NCBI RefSeq assembly: GCF_017614955.1
Contig: NZ_WVUH01000024.1
Span: 1 to 34,120 of the forward strand
Length of the DNA: 34,120 nucleotides
From: Micromonospora echinofusca
GTDB lineage: Bacteria; Actinomycetota; Actinomycetes; Mycobacteriales; Micromonosporaceae
Direction of reading: 5' to 3'
Notes under the pieces: generated by a model
Seen by the model: the letters and a program-made list of their open reading frames with translations, nothing else
Told to the model about the DNA's origin: nothing
Database searches by the model: none
Shown here: in pieces, positions 1-6,287 of the stretch
How positions within the stretch are numbered: position 1 is the stretch's first letter
Layout: each line of letters starts with the position of its first letter
Translations under genes and position numbers: made by a program

Positions 1-12
1 GGTGGGTGCGGG

Positions 13-888
13 TCAGAAGGTGTGCTCGGCAGCGGGGAACTCGCCGCCGCGTACCTCGTCCGCGAACCGTCGGGTGGCCTCGGCCAGTACCCCGGCCAGG
101 TCGGCGTACCGCTTCACGAAGCGCGGCGCGCGGCCGGGACGCAGCCCGGCCATGTCCTGCCAGACCAGCACCTGCGCGTCGGTGTCCGGACCGGCGCCGA
201 TACCGATGGTCGGAATGGGCAGCTCGTGGGTGATCTGCTTGGCCACCTCGCCCGGCACCATCTCCAGTACCACCGCGAACGCGCCCGCCTCGGTCACCGC
301 CCGGGCGTCGGCGAGTACGTCCCCGGCCGCGTCACCGCGCCCCTGCACCAGGTAGCCGCCGATGGCGTGCTCGCTCTGCGGGGTGAACCCGATGTGCGCC
401 ATCACCGGGATGCCGGCCGCCGCGATCGCCGCGATCTGCGCCGCGCACCGCCGACCGCCCTCCAGTTTGACCGCGTGGCAGCCACCCTCCTTCATGAACC
501 GTACGGCGGTGCGTACCGCCTGCGTCGGGCCCTCCTCGTACGAGCCGAACGGCAGGTCACCCACGACCAGACTGTGCCGGGTGGCCCGGACCACCGCGCG
601 GACCAGCGGCAGCAACTCGTCGACGGTCACCGGCAGGGTGGTCTCGTGCCCGAACACGTTGTTGGCGGCCGAGTCGCCGACCAGCAGCACCGGGATGCCC
701 GCCTGGTCGAAGATCGAGGCGGTGTACTGGTCGTACGCGGTCAGCATGGGCCAGCGCTCACCCCGCTGCTTGGCGGCGATCAGGTCGCGGGTGCGTACCC
801 GTCGGGTGGCCGGACCACCGTAGAGCGTGGGCACCCCGGTGGGTGTGTCGACCGTGCCGGATGTCGGATTCGTCCCTGACGCGGACAT
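13..888 (-). CDS. panB: 3-methyl-2-oxobutanoate hydroxymethyltransferase (ketopantoate hydroxymethyltransferase)
   Basis: Predicted 291-aa cytoplasmic PanB, the first committed enzyme of pantothenate/CoA synthesis: it transfers a hydroxymethyl group from methylene-tetrahydrofolate to 2-oxoisovalerate. Seen: the family blocks [23 protein letters not shown] and [11 protein letters not shown], which hold the metal-binding aspartates and glutamate, then AVKLEGG and HIGFTPQ, and a complete C-terminus. About 28 residues precede the conserved core, as is common in actinobacterial PanB. I chose the ATG at 888 because AGAGGAG lies 6 nt upstream; an in-frame ATG at 903 would put this ribosome binding site inside the gene. 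nadE lies upstream on the same strand, about 200 bp away. panB near the glutamine synthetase/lipoate block is also the Mycobacterium arrangement. Nothing odd in the protein. Confidence 0.96.
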   Translation of the reverse strand: MSASGTNPTSGTVDTPTGVPTLYGGPATRRVRTRDLIAAKQRGERWPMLTAYDQYTASIFDQAGIPVLLVGDSAANNVFGHETTLPVTVDELLPLVRAVVRATRHSLVVGDLPFGSYEEGPTQAVRTAVRFMKEGGCHAVKLEGGRRCAAQIAAIAAAGIPVMAHIGFTPQSEHAIGGYLVQGRGDAAGDVLADARAVTEAGAFAVVLEMVPGEVAKQITHELPIPTIGIGAGPDTDAQVLVWQDMAGLRPGRAPRFVKRYADLAGVLAEATRRFADEVRGGEFPAAEHTF

Positions 889-1089
889 GGTTGCTCCTCT
901 CACCTCAAGGCCGCCCTCGCGGTCCCCGGGTCACCCGCATCGTCGCACCGGCCCGACCGGCTGCGGCAGTACGCAGTGGAGGATTTCACTCTGCGGTCGT
1001 CACTCCGATCGCAGCGTGTTCACCCCGATCCCACCGTGGTCACGGCCCGGCCGTCCGTCGCTCAACCGCACGGCCCGGCCGTCCACCGC
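889..1089. other. panB-nadE intergenic region
   Basis: About 200 bp holding the panB ribosome binding site and the downstream copy-pair of the nadE 3' end (28-bp tandem duplication, listed separately). No gene and no convincing hairpin terminator seen. Confidence 0.5.
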
Positions 1090-1096
1090 TCAACCG
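1041..1096. repeat. 28-bp tandem duplication spanning the nadE stop codon
   Basis: Two copies (1041-1068 and 1069-1096) differ at two positions. Each contains the trinucleotide TCA, i.e. TGA on the minus strand. The copy at 1069-1096 holds the actual nadE stop (1090-1092); the other repeats it just downstream in the direction of transcription. It resembles the stop-spanning arrays at the RDD gene, lipA and lipB. Confidence 0.8.
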
Positions 1097-2883
1097 TGTT
1101 CCCGCCACCGGTTGGTGATCGGCAGCCGCCGGTCCCGGCCGAACGCCTTCATCGAGATCTTCGTACCCGGAGCGGACTGCCGGCGCTTGTACTCGGCGGT
1201 GTCCACCATCCGTAGTACCCGGTCCAGCACCGCCGGGTCGTGACCGGCCTCGACCAGCCCCTGCCGGCCCAGGTCGGTGTCGACGTACGCCATCAGGATC
1301 GGGTCCAGCACCGAGTAGTCGGGCAGGGTGTCGCTGTCGAGCTGCCCCGGGCTCAGTTCGGCGCTCGGCGGCTTGCCGATCGAGTTCTCCGGGATCGGCG
1401 GCGTCTCGCCCCGGCTGGCCGCGTCGGCGTTACGCCACCGGGCGAGCTTCCAGACCAGCGTCTTCCAGACATCCTTGATCGGGTTGAAGCCGCCGACCGA
1501 GTCGCCGTAGAGGGTGGAGTACCCGACCGCCAGTTCGCTCTTGTTGCCGGTGGTCAGCACCAGGTGGCCCTCCTGGTTCGACAGGGCCATCAGGATCACC
1601 CCCCGTACCCGGGCCTGGAGGTTCTCCACCGCCACGCCGGAGAGCGACATGTTGGCCAGGTAGGTGTCCACCATCGGCTGGATCGGCTCGGTCCGGTAGT
1701 CCAGCCCGGTCCGCTTGGCCAGGTCCGCCGCGTCCGCCCGGGAATGCTCCGACGAGTGCTGGCTGGGCATGGAGACCCCGACCACCCGGTCCGCGCCGAG
1801 CGCGTCGACCGCGATCGCCGCCACCACCGCCGAGTCGATGCCGCCGGAGAGTCCGAGTACCACCGACGGGAAGCGGTTCTTCCGGACGTAGTCGCGCAGG
1901 CCGAGTACCAGCGCGTGCCAGACCTCCGCCTCGTCGGCGACCGGCTCGATGATCCCGCCGACGGCCGGCGGGCCGGCCGGTGCCGGTGGCGCGTCGGTGA
2001 GCCGGGTACGCACCACCCGCAGGTGGTCGGCCCGCTGCTCCAGCATCTCGCCGGCTGCCCCGGCGGGTTCGCTGGTCGCCGCGCCGTCCCCGGTCGGCTC
2101 CGGCAGTGCCACGTCGTGCAGCAGCAGGTGCTCGACGAACTGCGGCGCGCGGGCCAGCAGGGTGCCGTCCGCCGCGACGATCATCGAGTCCCCGTCGAAG
2201 ACCAGCTCGTCCTGACCGCCGACCATGTTGACGTACGCGATGGTCGCCCCGGCCTCGGCGGCCCGCCGCCGGACCAGCGGCAGCCGGATGTCGTCCTTGT
2301 TCAACTCGTACGGCGAACCGTTGATGTTGACGACCAGGCCGACCCCGGCCTGCCGGGCGACCGCGAACGGGCCACCGGCCTGCCACAGGTCCTCGCAGAT
2401 GGTCAGCGCCACGTCCACCCCGCCGAGCCGGACCACGGTCAGCGTGTCCCCGGGGACGAAGTACCGGTCCTCGTCGAACACCCCGTAGTTGGGCAGGTGG
2501 TGCTTGACGTAGGTGGCCGCCACCGTACCGCCGTGCAGCAGGGCGGCGGCGTTGCGCGGCCCCCGGCCCGGCTCCGCGTCCGCGCTGATCGCGGGCGGAC
2601 CGTCGGCGTCCAGGTAGCCGACCACCACCGGCAGGTCGCCCAGGCCGTCGGCGGCCAGGTCGGCGGCGAGCCGGTGCAGCGCCTCCCGGGAGGCGGCGGT
2701 GAAGGAGTGCCGGAAGACCAGATCCTCGACCGGGTACCCGGTCAGCATCATCTCGGGGAAGGCGAGCAGGTGCGCGCCGGCGGTGGCGGCGTCACGGGCC
2801 ACCCGCCGGACGATCTCCGCGTTGCCGGTGAGGTCACCGACGGTCGGGTTGACCTGGGCGAGGGCGAGGCGCAGGGTCGGCAT
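1090..2883 (-). CDS. nadE: glutamine-dependent NAD+ synthetase
   Basis: Predicted 597-aa two-domain enzyme. The N-terminal nitrilase-type glutaminase domain (about 1-270) carries the Glu-Lys-Cys triad: Glu44 in FPEMMLTGYP, Lys127 in YVKHHLPNYG and Cys163 in TICEDLW. It releases ammonia from glutamine for the C-terminal synthetase domain (about 310-597), whose PP-loop LSGGIDS is at 345-351. The product is NAD+ from deamido-NAD+. The start at 2883 is chosen because the first residues, MPTLRLALAQVNP, match where the family begins; an in-frame ATG at 2916 would add 11 atypical residues. Only a weak G-rich stretch precedes the start. nadE next to glnA2 is a common actinobacterial arrangement. The 3' end lies in a tandem duplication that repeats the stop codon. 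Confidence 0.95.
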   Translation of the reverse strand: MPTLRLALAQVNPTVGDLTGNAEIVRRVARDAATAGAHLLAFPEMMLTGYPVEDLVFRHSFTAASREALHRLAADLAADGLGDLPVVVGYLDADGPPAISADAEPGRGPRNAAALLHGGTVAATYVKHHLPNYGVFDEDRYFVPGDTLTVVRLGGVDVALTICEDLWQAGGPFAVARQAGVGLVVNINGSPYELNKDDIRLPLVRRRAAEAGATIAYVNMVGGQDELVFDGDSMIVAADGTLLARAPQFVEHLLLHDVALPEPTGDGAATSEPAGAAGEMLEQRADHLRVVRTRLTDAPPAPAGPPAVGGIIEPVADEAEVWHALVLGLRDYVRKNRFPSVVLGLSGGIDSAVVAAIAVDALGADRVVGVSMPSQHSSEHSRADAADLAKRTGLDYRTEPIQPMVDTYLANMSLSGVAVENLQARVRGVILMALSNQEGHLVLTTGNKSELAVGYSTLYGDSVGGFNPIKDVWKTLVWKLARWRNADAASRGETPPIPENSIGKPPSAELSPGQLDSDTLPDYSVLDPILMAYVDTDLGRQGLVEAGHDPAVLDRVLRMVDTAEYKRRQSAPGTKISMKAFGRDRRLPITNRWREHG

Positions 2884-3171
2884 GCCCCCATCTTGCCCGG
2901 TCGACCCGCCCGCCATACCCGCGCCCCGCGCAGGTCCGCCCCGATCAGGTCGGCGTCCTGCGATGCCCGGCCGTGTGGTGGACTGCCGCCGCCGCGCGGG
3001 CGGCCGGGGCAGTATGTTGGGGCGGAGGGACCGGGAGGTGCGTGCATCACCCCCAGGTCATCGACCGTCATCGGATTCTCGTAACGTCTGCGAAACGAGG
3101 CCGGTGGAGACTGGGCGGCCAGGCGCGCGCCGGCTCTGCCGGAGGCCGGCAAGAAGTCGCAAGGGGTGGAA
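2884..3171 (+). promoter_or_regulatory. divergent nadE/glnA2 control region
   Basis: Non-coding interval between divergent nadE and glnA2. Visible signals on the plus strand are TATGTT (3013-3018), a -10-like hexamer; TAACGT (3082-3087), another -10-like hexamer that overlaps a GlnR-type box; and AAGGGG (3161-3166), the glnA2 ribosome binding site. I cannot decide which -10 is used. Confidence 0.4.
3081..3096 (+). promoter_or_regulatory. GlnR-type box upstream of glnA2
   Basis: GTAAC, six bases, GAAAC. This fits the GlnR half-site pattern (gTnAC-N6-GaAAC) known from actinobacterial nitrogen genes. It lies about 75 bp before the glnA2 start and is nearly identical to the core of the box upstream of glnA1. 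The GTAAC half also forms part of a possible -10 (TAACGT), so it could instead be promoter sequence. Function is inferred. Confidence 0.5.
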
Positions 3172-4521
3172 GTGGACCGTCAGCAGGAGTTCGTGCTCCG
3201 CACGCTGGAAGAGCGTGACATCCGTTTCGTCCGGCTGTGGTTCACCGACGTGCTCGGCACGCTCAAGAGCGTCTCGGTGGCCCCGGCCGAGCTGGAGGCG
3301 GCCTTCGAGGAGGGCATCGGCTTCGACGGCTCCGCCATCGAGGGGTTCGCCCGGGTCTTCGAGTCCGACATGGTCGCCATGCCCGACCCGACCACCTTCC
3401 AGGTCTTCCCCTTCGAGGGCGGGGTCAGCGGCGAGAGCGCCCGGATGTTCTGCGACATCCTGCTCCCCGACGGCAGCCCGTCCTGGGCCGACCCCCGGCA
3501 CGTACTGCGCCGGGCCCTGTCCCGGGCGGCGGAGAAGGGCTTCACCTTCTACACCCACCCGGAGATCGAGTTCTTCCTGCTGGAGAACGGCGGCGCCGAC
3601 GGTTCGGTGCCGGTACCGGTGGACAGCGGCGGCTACTTCGAGCACACCACCCACGCCGTGGCCCGCGACTTCCGCCGCCAGGCCGTGCTCGCGCTGGAGC
3701 GGATCGGCATCTCGGTCGAGTTCAGCCACCACGAGGTCGCCCCCGGGCAGCAGGAGATCGACCTGCGCTACGCCGACGCGCTGGCCACCGCCGACAACAT
3801 CATGACCTTCCGGCACGTGGTCAAGGAGGTCGCGCTCTCCACCGGGGTACGCGCCACCTTCATGCCCAAGCCCTTCACCGACCAGCCCGGCAGCGGCATG
3901 CACACCCACCTCTCCCTCTTCGAGGGGGAGCGGAACGCCTTCCACGACCCCAGCGACCCGATGAAGCTCTCCAAGGTCGCCCGGGCGTTCATCGCCGGTC
4001 TGCTGGTGCACGCCCGGGAGTACACGGCGGTCACCAACCAGTGGGTCAACTCGTACAAGCGGCTCTTCCCGCTGCAACTGCCGGACCGGATCACCGAGAG
4101 CCCGGCGTACGTCTGCTGGGGGCACCTCAACCGGTCCGCCCTGGTCCGGGTGCCGGCGTACGGCAAGCCCAACTCGGCCCGGGTCGAGGTCCGCTCGCCC
4201 GACTCGGCCGCCAACCCGTACCTCGCCTTCGCGGTGCTGCTCGGTGCCGGGCTCAAGGGCATCGAGGAGGGTTACGAGCTGCCGCCGGGCGCCGAGGACG
4301 ACGTCTGGTCGCTGTCCAACGCCGAGCGCCGGGCCATGGGGTACGAGTCCCTGCCGGAGAACCTCGCCGAGGCGATCGACGTGATGGCCGGCAGCGAACT
4401 GGTCGCCGAGGTGCTCGGGGAGCACGTCTTCGACTTCTTCCTGCGCAACAAGCGCGCCGAGTGGGAGCAGTACCGGCGTGAGGTCACCCCGTACGAGCGG
4501 CAGCGCTACCTCTCCCTCTGA
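3172..4521 (+). CDS. glnA2: GlnA2-type glutamine synthetase-like ligase (possible gamma-glutamylpolyamine synthetase)
   Basis: Predicted 449-aa glutamine synthetase type I family ligase, closely matching GlnA2 of Mycobacterium (Rv2222c) along its length. Seen: the LWFTDVLG start, GFDGSAIEGFARV, HPEIEFFLL (metal-binding glutamates), FSHHEVAPGQQEID, FMPKPF, GSGMHTHLSLF, NRSALVRVP and VEVRSPDSAANPYL. The adenylylation motif NLYDLPPEE present in GlnA1 is replaced by a segment with DVWSLS, so GlnE should not modify it. In Streptomyces coelicolor GlnA2 was reported to glutamylate polyamines rather than ammonia; the same role here is inference. The GTG at 3172 is chosen because it gives MDRQQEFVLRTLEERD, as in Mycobacterium, with AAGGGG 5 nt upstream; GTG at 3166 would overlap that site. 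A GlnR-like box lies upstream. Confidence 0.9.
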   Translation: MDRQQEFVLRTLEERDIRFVRLWFTDVLGTLKSVSVAPAELEAAFEEGIGFDGSAIEGFARVFESDMVAMPDPTTFQVFPFEGGVSGESARMFCDILLPDGSPSWADPRHVLRRALSRAAEKGFTFYTHPEIEFFLLENGGADGSVPVPVDSGGYFEHTTHAVARDFRRQAVLALERIGISVEFSHHEVAPGQQEIDLRYADALATADNIMTFRHVVKEVALSTGVRATFMPKPFTDQPGSGMHTHLSLFEGERNAFHDPSDPMKLSKVARAFIAGLLVHAREYTAVTNQWVNSYKRLFPLQLPDRITESPAYVCWGHLNRSALVRVPAYGKPNSARVEVRSPDSAANPYLAFAVLLGAGLKGIEEGYELPPGAEDDVWSLSNAERRAMGYESLPENLAEAIDVMAGSELVAEVLGEHVFDFFLRNKRAEWEQYRREVTPYERQRYLSL

Positions 4522-4535
4522 ACACCTCCGGGGTA

Positions 4536-4583
4536 CGGCTGACCCGTCGGACATCCCGAACAGGACAATCGGTGGGTCAGCCG
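4536..4583 (+). terminator. inverted repeat downstream of glnA2
   Basis: CGGCTGACCC (4536-4545) and its exact complement GGGTCAGCCG (4574-4583) are separated by 28 nt. It begins 15 bp after the glnA2 stop. There is no T-tract, so a terminator role is only plausible. A -10-like TATCGT (4601-4606) follows and may serve the DUF350 gene. Confidence 0.4.
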
Positions 4584-4600
4584 GACCGGGTCGGGCACGC

Positions 4601-4606
4601 TATCGT
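4601..4606 (+). promoter_or_regulatory. possible -10 box of the DUF350 gene
   Basis: TATCGT fits TAnnnT and would start a transcript about 45-50 nt before the GTG at 4660, consistent with a leader carrying the GGGAGG ribosome binding site. No clear -35. Confidence 0.35.
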
Positions 4607-4659
4607 CTCGACCACGTGACCGGCATCCGCGCCGGGCGTACCCCTATGGGAGGCAGTCG

Positions 4660-5085
4660 GTGCTGGAGGATCTGCTCACGGGAGCCTGGCAGAGCATCGT
4701 CTTCGGTGTGGTCGGCGTGGCCCTGATGGCGGCCGGCTTCGTGCTGGTCGACGTGCTGACCCCGGGCCGGTTGCGGGAGCTGATCTGGGTCCGCCGCAAC
4801 GGTAACGCCGCCCTGCTGCTCGCGGCCAACCAGCTCGGCATCGCCGGCATCGTCTTCACCGCCATCCTGACCAGCTACTCGTCGTTCAGCAAGGGGCTGG
4901 CCTCCACGGTCATCTTCGGGCTGATCGGCCTGATCATCATGGCGCTCGCGTTCTTCGTGCTCGACCTGCTCACCCCGGGCAAGCTCGGCGAGATCATCTG
5001 CTCCGACGAGCCGCACCCGGCGGCCCGGGTCAGCGCGGCCACCCACTTCGGTGCCGCCCTGATCGTCTGCGCCTGCATCGCCTGA
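4660..5085 (+). CDS. DUF350-family integral membrane protein
   Basis: Predicted 141-aa membrane protein of unknown function. Four hydrophobic segments are visible, at about 9-31, 48-70, 82-106 and 123-141. The protein looks like an internal duplication: VLVDVLTPGRLRELIW in the first half matches FVLDLLTPGKLGEIIC in the second, which is typical of DUF350. The GTG start has GGGAGG at 4648-4653, 6 nt upstream. It lies between glnA2 and a WYL regulator, on the same strand. The second half ends at the last membrane segment with no cytosolic tail. Family assignment is from the duplicated LTPG(R/K)LxE motif; function cannot be deduced. Confidence 0.8.
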   Translation: MLEDLLTGAWQSIVFGVVGVALMAAGFVLVDVLTPGRLRELIWVRRNGNAALLLAANQLGIAGIVFTAILTSYSSFSKGLASTVIFGLIGLIIMALAFFVLDLLTPGKLGEIICSDEPHPAARVSAATHFGAALIVCACIA

Positions 5086-5131
5086 CGCAGCACAGGAGCG
5101 TCCGGCCCGGCCGGATGTCGTACCCGCCGGA

Positions 5132-5137
5132 TAGCCT
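5132..5137 (+). promoter_or_regulatory. -10 box of leaderless WYL-regulator transcript
   Basis: TAGCCT, 6 nt before the GTG at 5144, no ribosome binding site. This spacing is typical of actinobacterial leaderless mRNAs. Confidence 0.55.
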
Positions 5138-5143
5138 CCGGCC

Positions 5144-5839
5144 GTGAACCGCACCGACCGCCTCTACGCCATCGTCGAGGAGTTGCGGGCGGTCACCCCG
5201 CGCCCGCGCAGCGCGCGCTGGCTCGCCGGCCGGTTCGAGGTGAGCACCCGGACGGTCGAGCGGGACATCAGCGCCCTCCAGCAGGCCGGGGTGCCGATCT
5301 GGGCCGAGCCGGGTCGGGCCGGCGGGTACGTGCTCGACGCCGCCCGCACCCTGCCACCGGTCAACGTCACCCCGGCCGAGGCGGTGGCGATGGCGGTGGC
5401 CCTGCACCGGCTCGCCGGCACCCCGTTCGCCGGGCCGGCCGGCACCGCGCTGCGCAAGGTGCTCGCCGTGTTGCCCCCGGCCGCCGCCGAGGCGGCCCAC
5501 GACCTCGCCGGCCGGGTGCACCTGGTCGGCACCGGGCCGGCCACGCCCGTCCCGGCCCTCGTCGCCGACGCGCTCACCGCGCGCCGGGTGCTCCGCCTGC
5601 GGTACGCCGACCAGCGCGGCGCCACTACCGTGCGGGACGTCGAGCCGCTCGGCTTCCTCGGCACCCCCGTCCACTGGTACCTGGTGGCCTGGTGCCGGCT
5701 CCGTGACGAGCTGCGCGCCTTCCGCACCGACCGGATGACCTCGGTGACGGCGCTGGCCGAGGTCGCCCCGCACCGGGCGCTGGACCCGGACGACCTGGAC
5801 ATCCCGCGCGAGCGGTTCCGTCAGGTCAGCCTGGTCTGA
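5144..5839 (+). CDS. WYL-domain transcriptional regulator (YafY-like)
   Basis: Predicted 231-aa DNA-binding regulator. The N-terminal winged helix (about 1-65) shows RTDRLYAIVEELRA and LAGRFEVSTRTVERDISAL, followed by the AGGYVLDAARTLPPVN wing. The C-terminal WYL domain (about 140-210) contains RVLRLRYADQRGATTVRDVEP and HWYLVAWCRLRDELRAFR. WYL domains sense ligands or nucleic acids; the ligand here is unknown. The GTG start has a -10 box 6 nt upstream and no ribosome binding site, so the mRNA is probably leaderless. Related regulators often sit beside VOC-fold or other small-domain genes. Here the next VOC gene lies beyond the NACHT gene. WYL proteins also control some phage-defence loci, so regulation of the NACHT gene is possible but unproven. 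Confidence 0.9.
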   Translation: MNRTDRLYAIVEELRAVTPRPRSARWLAGRFEVSTRTVERDISALQQAGVPIWAEPGRAGGYVLDAARTLPPVNVTPAEAVAMAVALHRLAGTPFAGPAGTALRKVLAVLPPAAAEAAHDLAGRVHLVGTGPATPVPALVADALTARRVLRLRYADQRGATTVRDVEPLGFLGTPVHWYLVAWCRLRDELRAFRTDRMTSVTALAEVAPHRALDPDDLDIPRERFRQVSLV

Positions 5840-5920
5840 CCGGGCGCGGCGAGCCGCGTTCGGGTTCGCTCCGGCGGCAGACCCGATCCGGCGCCGTTCG
5901 TCCGTCGGTCGGCAGTGGTC

Positions 5921-6048
5921 GTGGTCCTCGGCTGGTGGACCGTCCATTCGTCGTGGTCCTCGGCTGGTGGGCTGTCCGTTCGTCGTGGTCCTCGGCTGGT
6001 GGGCCGTCCGTTCGTCGTGCTCCTCGGCTGGTGGGCCGTCCACTCGTC
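5921..6048. repeat. tandem repeat, 4 x 32 bp
   Basis: Copies at 5921-5952, 5953-5984, 5985-6016 and 6017-6048, each containing GTCCTCGGCTGGTGG or a one-base variant. Copies differ at only a few positions, mostly C/T or A/G. They are contiguous, with no spacers, so this is a minisatellite rather than a CRISPR array. It lies about 240 bp upstream of the NACHT gene. Confidence 0.95.
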
Positions 6049-6064
6049 GCCTGTCGAGCTGCAC

Positions 6065-6082
6065 CGTTTGTGCCAGCAAACG
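6065..6082. promoter_or_regulatory. 18-bp inverted repeat, candidate operator
   Basis: CGTTTG-TGCCAG-CAAACG: 6-bp perfect arms and a 6-nt centre, just after the tandem array. It is unusually AT-rich for this region. Size and symmetry fit a regulator dimer site, possibly for the WYL protein; that is inference. Confidence 0.4.
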
Positions 6083-6128
6083 ACGACCCGCCGTACCACC
6101 CGCTCAATGATCCACTCAGTTTCCTGGT

Positions 6129-6149
6129 GGTCGGGGTGTTGTCCCGACC
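6129..6149 (+). terminator. GC-rich hairpin upstream of the NACHT gene
   Basis: GGTCGGG (6129-6135), 7-nt loop, CCCGACC (6143-6149). No T-tract. It could terminate transcripts from the WYL side or be part of the NACHT leader; I cannot tell which. Confidence 0.35.
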
Positions 6150-6287
6150 CGACAGCCCGACTTCCTGAGAACGGAGTGGATCGAGGGGCGGCGGCCGGGT
6201 GTCCGGTCCCGTCCGGTGCGGTGCCGGTCGCACCCGTGCGGCATGCTGAAGCACGCAAGCAGCCTCCGATGTGGAAGGAAGCACCGC

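Larger units (their letters stand above)
5840..6287 (+). other. repeat-rich interval before the NACHT gene
   Basis: 448 bp without a credible gene. It contains the 4 x 32-bp array, an 18-bp inverted repeat, a 7-bp-arm hairpin and the AAGGA ribosome binding site (6275-6279) of the NACHT gene. The long open frames on the opposite strand come from the repeat, whose 32-bp unit lacks stops in all three frames. Confidence 0.7.

Noticed and set aside
1240..3084. Long plus-strand open frame opposite nadE
   Set aside because: Antisense shadow of nadE with biased Val/Arg/Gln composition and no start signal.
5921..6048. CRISPR array
   Set aside because: The 32-bp copies are directly adjacent with no spacers and no cas genes are present.
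5030..6258. Repetitive peptides encoded on the minus strand across the 32-bp array
   Set aside because: The unit is open in all frames by chance of composition; no start, ribosome binding site or codon bias supports a gene.
6216..6287. Upstream start for the NACHT protein
   Set aside because: The extra residues are Cys/Arg/His-rich and unlike the family; AAGGA precedes the GTG at 6288.
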